Of a stretch of DNA of 7,579 nucleotides, positions 5,489 through 7,579 are shown piece after piece. The stretch lies in contig JBAYOD010000157.1 in NCBI GenBank assembly GCA_041678445.1, positions 1 through 7,579 on the forward strand, in the 5' to 3' direction. The notes under the pieces are model-generated. The model saw only the letters and a list, made by a program, of their open reading frames with translations. It did not search any database and was not told where the DNA came from. The first letter of the stretch is position 1. Every line of letters starts with the position of its first letter. Source of the stretch: Zeimonas sp041678445 (GTDB taxonomy: Bacteria > Pseudomonadota > Gammaproteobacteria > Burkholderiales > Burkholderiaceae_E). The translations under genes were made by a program, and so were the position numbers.

Positions 5489-6796
5489 TCAGCGCTCGCC
5501 GATCGGGGTCACGTCACGCCGGGTCTGACCAGTGAACAACTGGCGGGGCCGGCCGATCTTCTGGTCGGGGTCGGCGATCATCTCGCCCCATTGCGCGATC
5601 CAGCCGACCGTGCGGGCAACCGCGAAGATGCAGGTGAACATGCCGGTCGGGATGCCCATCGCCTTCTGGACGATGCCCGAATAGAAGTCGACGTTCGGAT
5701 AGAGCTTGCGCTGGACGAAGTAGTCGTCTTCCAGCGCGATCTGCTCCAGCTTCATCGCCAGGGCGAACAACGGATCGTCGTGCAGGCCCAGGTCGCCGAG
5801 GACTTCGTGGCAGGTTTCGCGCATCAGCTTGGCGCGCGGATCGTAGTTCTTGTAGACCCGGTGCCCGAAGCCCATCAGCTTGACGCTCGAGTCCTTGTCC
5901 TTCACCTGCTTGATGAACTCGCCGATCTTCTCGACCCCGCCCTGCTTCTGGATATCGTTGAGCATCAGCAGGCAGGCTTCGTTCGCCCCGCCGTGGGCCG
6001 GCCCCCACAGGGTGGCGATGCCGGCGGCGATGCAGGCGAAGGGATTGGCGCCCGACGAACCGGCCAGCCGGACGGTCGACGTCGACGCGTTCTGCTCGTG
6101 GTCGGCATGCAGGATCAGGATGCGGTCGAGCGCCCGCACCAGCACGTCGTTGGGCTGGTAGTCGTCGCAGGGGGTGCCGAACATCATCCGCAGGAAGTTC
6201 GCCGAATACGACAGGTCGTTGCGCGGATACATGAACGGCTGGCCGACTGCGTACTTGTAGGCCATCGCGGTCAGCGTCGGCATCTTCGCGATCAGCCGGA
6301 TCGCCGAGATGAAACGGTGCTCCGGGTCGTTGATGTCGAGCGAGTCGTGATAGAAGGCCGACAGCGCGCCCACGCAGCCGACCAGCACGGCCATCGGGTG
6401 GGCGTCGCGACGAAACCCCTGGAAAAAGCGGGTCATCTGCTCGTGCACCATCGTGTGATGGGTCACCCGGTGGTCGAAGTCGCGGCGCTGCTCGGCGTTG
6501 GGCAGTTCGCCGTTGAGCAGCAGATAGCAGGTTTCCAGGTAATCGCACTGCTGGGCCAGCTGCTCGATCGGGTAGCCGCGGTAGAGCAGCTCACCGACAT
6601 CGCCATCGATGTAGGTGATCTTCGATTCGCACGAGGCGGTCGACATGAAGCCGGGGTCGTAGGTGAATTTTCCCGACGCGCCATAGAGCTTTCGGATGTC
6701 GACGACATCGGGACCCACGGTTCCCTTGTAGAGCGGGAAGTCGACCGAGGGGGTGCCGTCGGAGAAGGAAAGGGTCGCTTTGTGCTGCGAGGTCAT
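5489..6796 (-). CDS. gltA: Citrate synthase, type II hexameric
   Basis: The 435-residue enzyme condenses oxaloacetate and acetyl-CoA to citrate, the entry step of the TCA cycle, in the cytoplasm. The sequence follows the proteobacterial type II enzyme closely throughout: TYDPGFMSTASCESKITYIDG (about 45-65), ILHADHEQNASTSTVR (228-243), GSSGANPFACIAAGIATLWG (246-265), GPAHGG (265-270), GFGHRVYKNYDPRA (309-322) and NVDFYSG (368-374). By alignment from memory to the 427-residue E. coli enzyme, the catalytic residues are His268, His312 and Asp370. Cys210 in MMFGTPC corresponds to the E. coli cysteine (206) linked to NADH inhibition, so allosteric control by NADH is plausible. The ATG at 6796 was chosen because an AGAGGA ribosome binding site lies eight bases upstream and MTSQHKATLS is a typical start; a further in-frame start at 6841 would add 15 unlikely residues. 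It lies 45 bases after sdhE and is probably the last gene of the operon. Confidence 0.98.
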   Translation of the reverse strand: MTSQHKATLSFSDGTPSVDFPLYKGTVGPDVVDIRKLYGASGKFTYDPGFMSTASCESKITYIDGDVGELLYRGYPIEQLAQQCDYLETCYLLLNGELPNAEQRRDFDHRVTHHTMVHEQMTRFFQGFRRDAHPMAVLVGCVGALSAFYHDSLDINDPEHRFISAIRLIAKMPTLTAMAYKYAVGQPFMYPRNDLSYSANFLRMMFGTPCDDYQPNDVLVRALDRILILHADHEQNASTSTVRLAGSSGANPFACIAAGIATLWGPAHGGANEACLLMLNDIQKQGGVEKIGEFIKQVKDKDSSVKLMGFGHRVYKNYDPRAKLMRETCHEVLGDLGLHDDPLFALAMKLEQIALEDDYFVQRKLYPNVDFYSGIVQKAMGIPTGMFTCIFAVARTVGWIAQWGEMIADPDQKIGRPRQLFTGQTRRDVTPIGER

Positions 6797-6841
6797 CGGG
6801 CTCGTCCTCTCAATGTTGATGGGTTCGGGGGTATGCGGCAC

Positions 6842-7108
6842 TCAGACGGTGCGCAACACCTCCAACACGCGCCGCGCCTGCGGCGAGGCGTCCTGACCCG
6901 GCTCGGTCCGGCCAAGGATCAGGTCCAGCAGTTCGTTGTCGGTCAGGTCGAGGAGTTCATCCAGACCTGCGACATCGTCATCGGTAAGCGTGGCTTCGTA
7001 ACGGTCGAAGAACCGGCCGAGAACCAGGTCGTTCTCGAGCAGGCCGCGGCGCGCCCGCCAGCGCAGGCGGCGGCGGCGCGCCGGGTCTTCCTGGAGCCTG
7101 GCTGTCAT
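6842..7108 (-). CDS. sdhE: FAD assembly factor SdhE (succinate dehydrogenase flavinylation)
   Basis: This 88-residue cytoplasmic protein promotes covalent attachment of FAD to SdhA, the flavoprotein subunit of succinate dehydrogenase. The signature RGxxE appears as RGLLE (21-25), preceded by the basic helix RRRRLRWRAR (11-20), followed by DLVLGRFF and the acidic region LTDDDVAGLDELLDLTDNELLDLILG (41-66), all in the order expected for the five-helix SdhE/YgfY fold. Length is normal. The ATG at 7106-7108 overlaps the sdhB stop by one base (TGATG), so translation is probably coupled. Its place between sdhB and gltA is the usual betaproteobacterial arrangement. The C-terminal tail (about 68-88) is more divergent than the core. 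Confidence 0.95.
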   Translation of the reverse strand: MTARLQEDPARRRRLRWRARRGLLENDLVLGRFFDRYEATLTDDDVAGLDELLDLTDNELLDLILGRTEPGQDASPQARRVLEVLRTV

Positions 7109-7579
7109 CAGACGGCGCGCCTGACCAGCAGCTCCTTGATCTTTCCGATCGCCTTCGTCGGGTTCAGCCCCTTCGGGCAGACGTCGACACAGTTCATGAT
7201 CGAGTGGCAACGGAACAGACGATAGGGATCCTCGAGGTCGTCGAGACGCTCGCTGGTCGCTTCGTCACGGCTGTCGGCCAAGAAACGGTAGGCCTGCAGC
7301 AGGCCGGCCGGGCCGACGAACTTGTCCGGATTCCACCAGAACGACGGACACGCGGTGCTGCAGCTGGCGCACAGGATGCACTCGTACAGGCCGTCGAGCT
7401 CCTCGCGCTCTTCCGGCGACTGCAGCCTTTCCTTCTCGGGCGGCGGCGTGTCGTTGATCAGGTAGGGCCGGATCGAGTGGTACTGCTTGAAGAACTGCGT
7501 CATGTCCACGATCAGGTCGCGGATCACCGGCAGCCCCGGCAGCGGCCGCAGCACGATCGGCTGCTTCAGGTCGCGCAGG
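7108..7579 (-). CDS. sdhB: Succinate dehydrogenase iron-sulfur subunit, C-terminal part (cut by window edge)
   Basis: The visible 156 residues are the C-terminal part of the subunit that carries electrons from the SdhA flavin to ubiquinone at the inner membrane. The motif CILCASCSTACP (visible residues 67-78) and the downstream CHSIMNCVDVCP (124-135) give seven cysteines. Matched to E. coli SdhB with a constant offset of 82, Cys67, 70, 73 and 134 ligate the [4Fe-4S] cluster and Cys77, 124 and 130 the [3Fe-4S] cluster. That offset also implies about 82 missing N-terminal residues, including the [2Fe-2S] domain, and a full length near 238. No ligand is missing. A GTG at 7552-7554 could start an open frame but is internal: the reading frame continues in typical SdhB sequence (LRDLKQPIVLRPLPGLP) to the edge. 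It overlaps sdhE by one base and leads the visible sdhB-sdhE-gltA transcription unit. Confidence 0.98.
   Translation of the reverse strand, partial: LRDLKQPIVLRPLPGLPVIRDLIVDMTQFFKQYHSIRPYLINDTPPPEKERLQSPEEREELDGLYECILCASCSTACPSFWWNPDKFVGPAGLLQAYRFLADSRDEATSERLDDLEDPYRLFRCHSIMNCVDVCPKGLNPTKAIGKIKELLVRRAV

Noticed and set aside
5591..7225. Long plus-strand open frame of 544 codons across gltA and sdhE
   Set aside because: It is antisense to clearly recognisable gltA, sdhE and sdhB; its translation is low-complexity and arginine/valine-rich, as expected from the opposite strand of GC-rich genes.

Overview
The window is GC-rich, densely coding bacterial chromosome, most likely from a betaproteobacterium. 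The main lineage evidence is the order sdhB, sdhE, gltA on the minus strand at the right end, a layout typical of Betaproteobacteria, together with a type II (hexameric) citrate synthase and an SdhB close to the proteobacterial consensus. Genus cannot be decided from the sequence alone.

Left part (1-2066). The start of an exported protein gene runs off the left edge on the minus strand. Upstream of it on the same strand is a nitroreductase-family flavoprotein gene. Divergent from that gene is a membrane permease of the TSUP (TauE/SafE) family. The stretch from 83 to 322 carries no gene I can support.

Middle part (2116-5431). Two gene sets diverge from a 70-base AT-rich control region. Leftward run an ArsR-type regulator fused to a rhodanese domain, a small secreted protein of unknown function, and a PaaI-like hotdog thioesterase. 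Rightward run a DsrE-family small sulfur-carrier-like protein and a 12-helix MFS transporter. The control region holds a perfect 15-base palindrome, a good candidate operator. The rhodanese fusion, the DsrE protein and the nearby TauE/SafE-type permease together suggest a locus sensing or handling reactive sulfur (persulfide, sulfide, sulfite or thiosulfate). The regulator's only two cysteines lie in its rhodanese active-site loop, so the sulfur-transfer domain may itself be the sensor. This is the part most worth following up.

Right part (5439-7579). A hairpin terminator oriented for the minus strand separates the MFS gene from a TCA-cycle operon read leftward: the C-terminal two thirds of sdhB (cut by the window edge), sdhE (flavinylation factor for SdhA) and gltA (citrate synthase). 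sdhB and sdhE overlap by one base. I see no tRNA or rRNA genes, CRISPR arrays, insertion sequences or phage genes.
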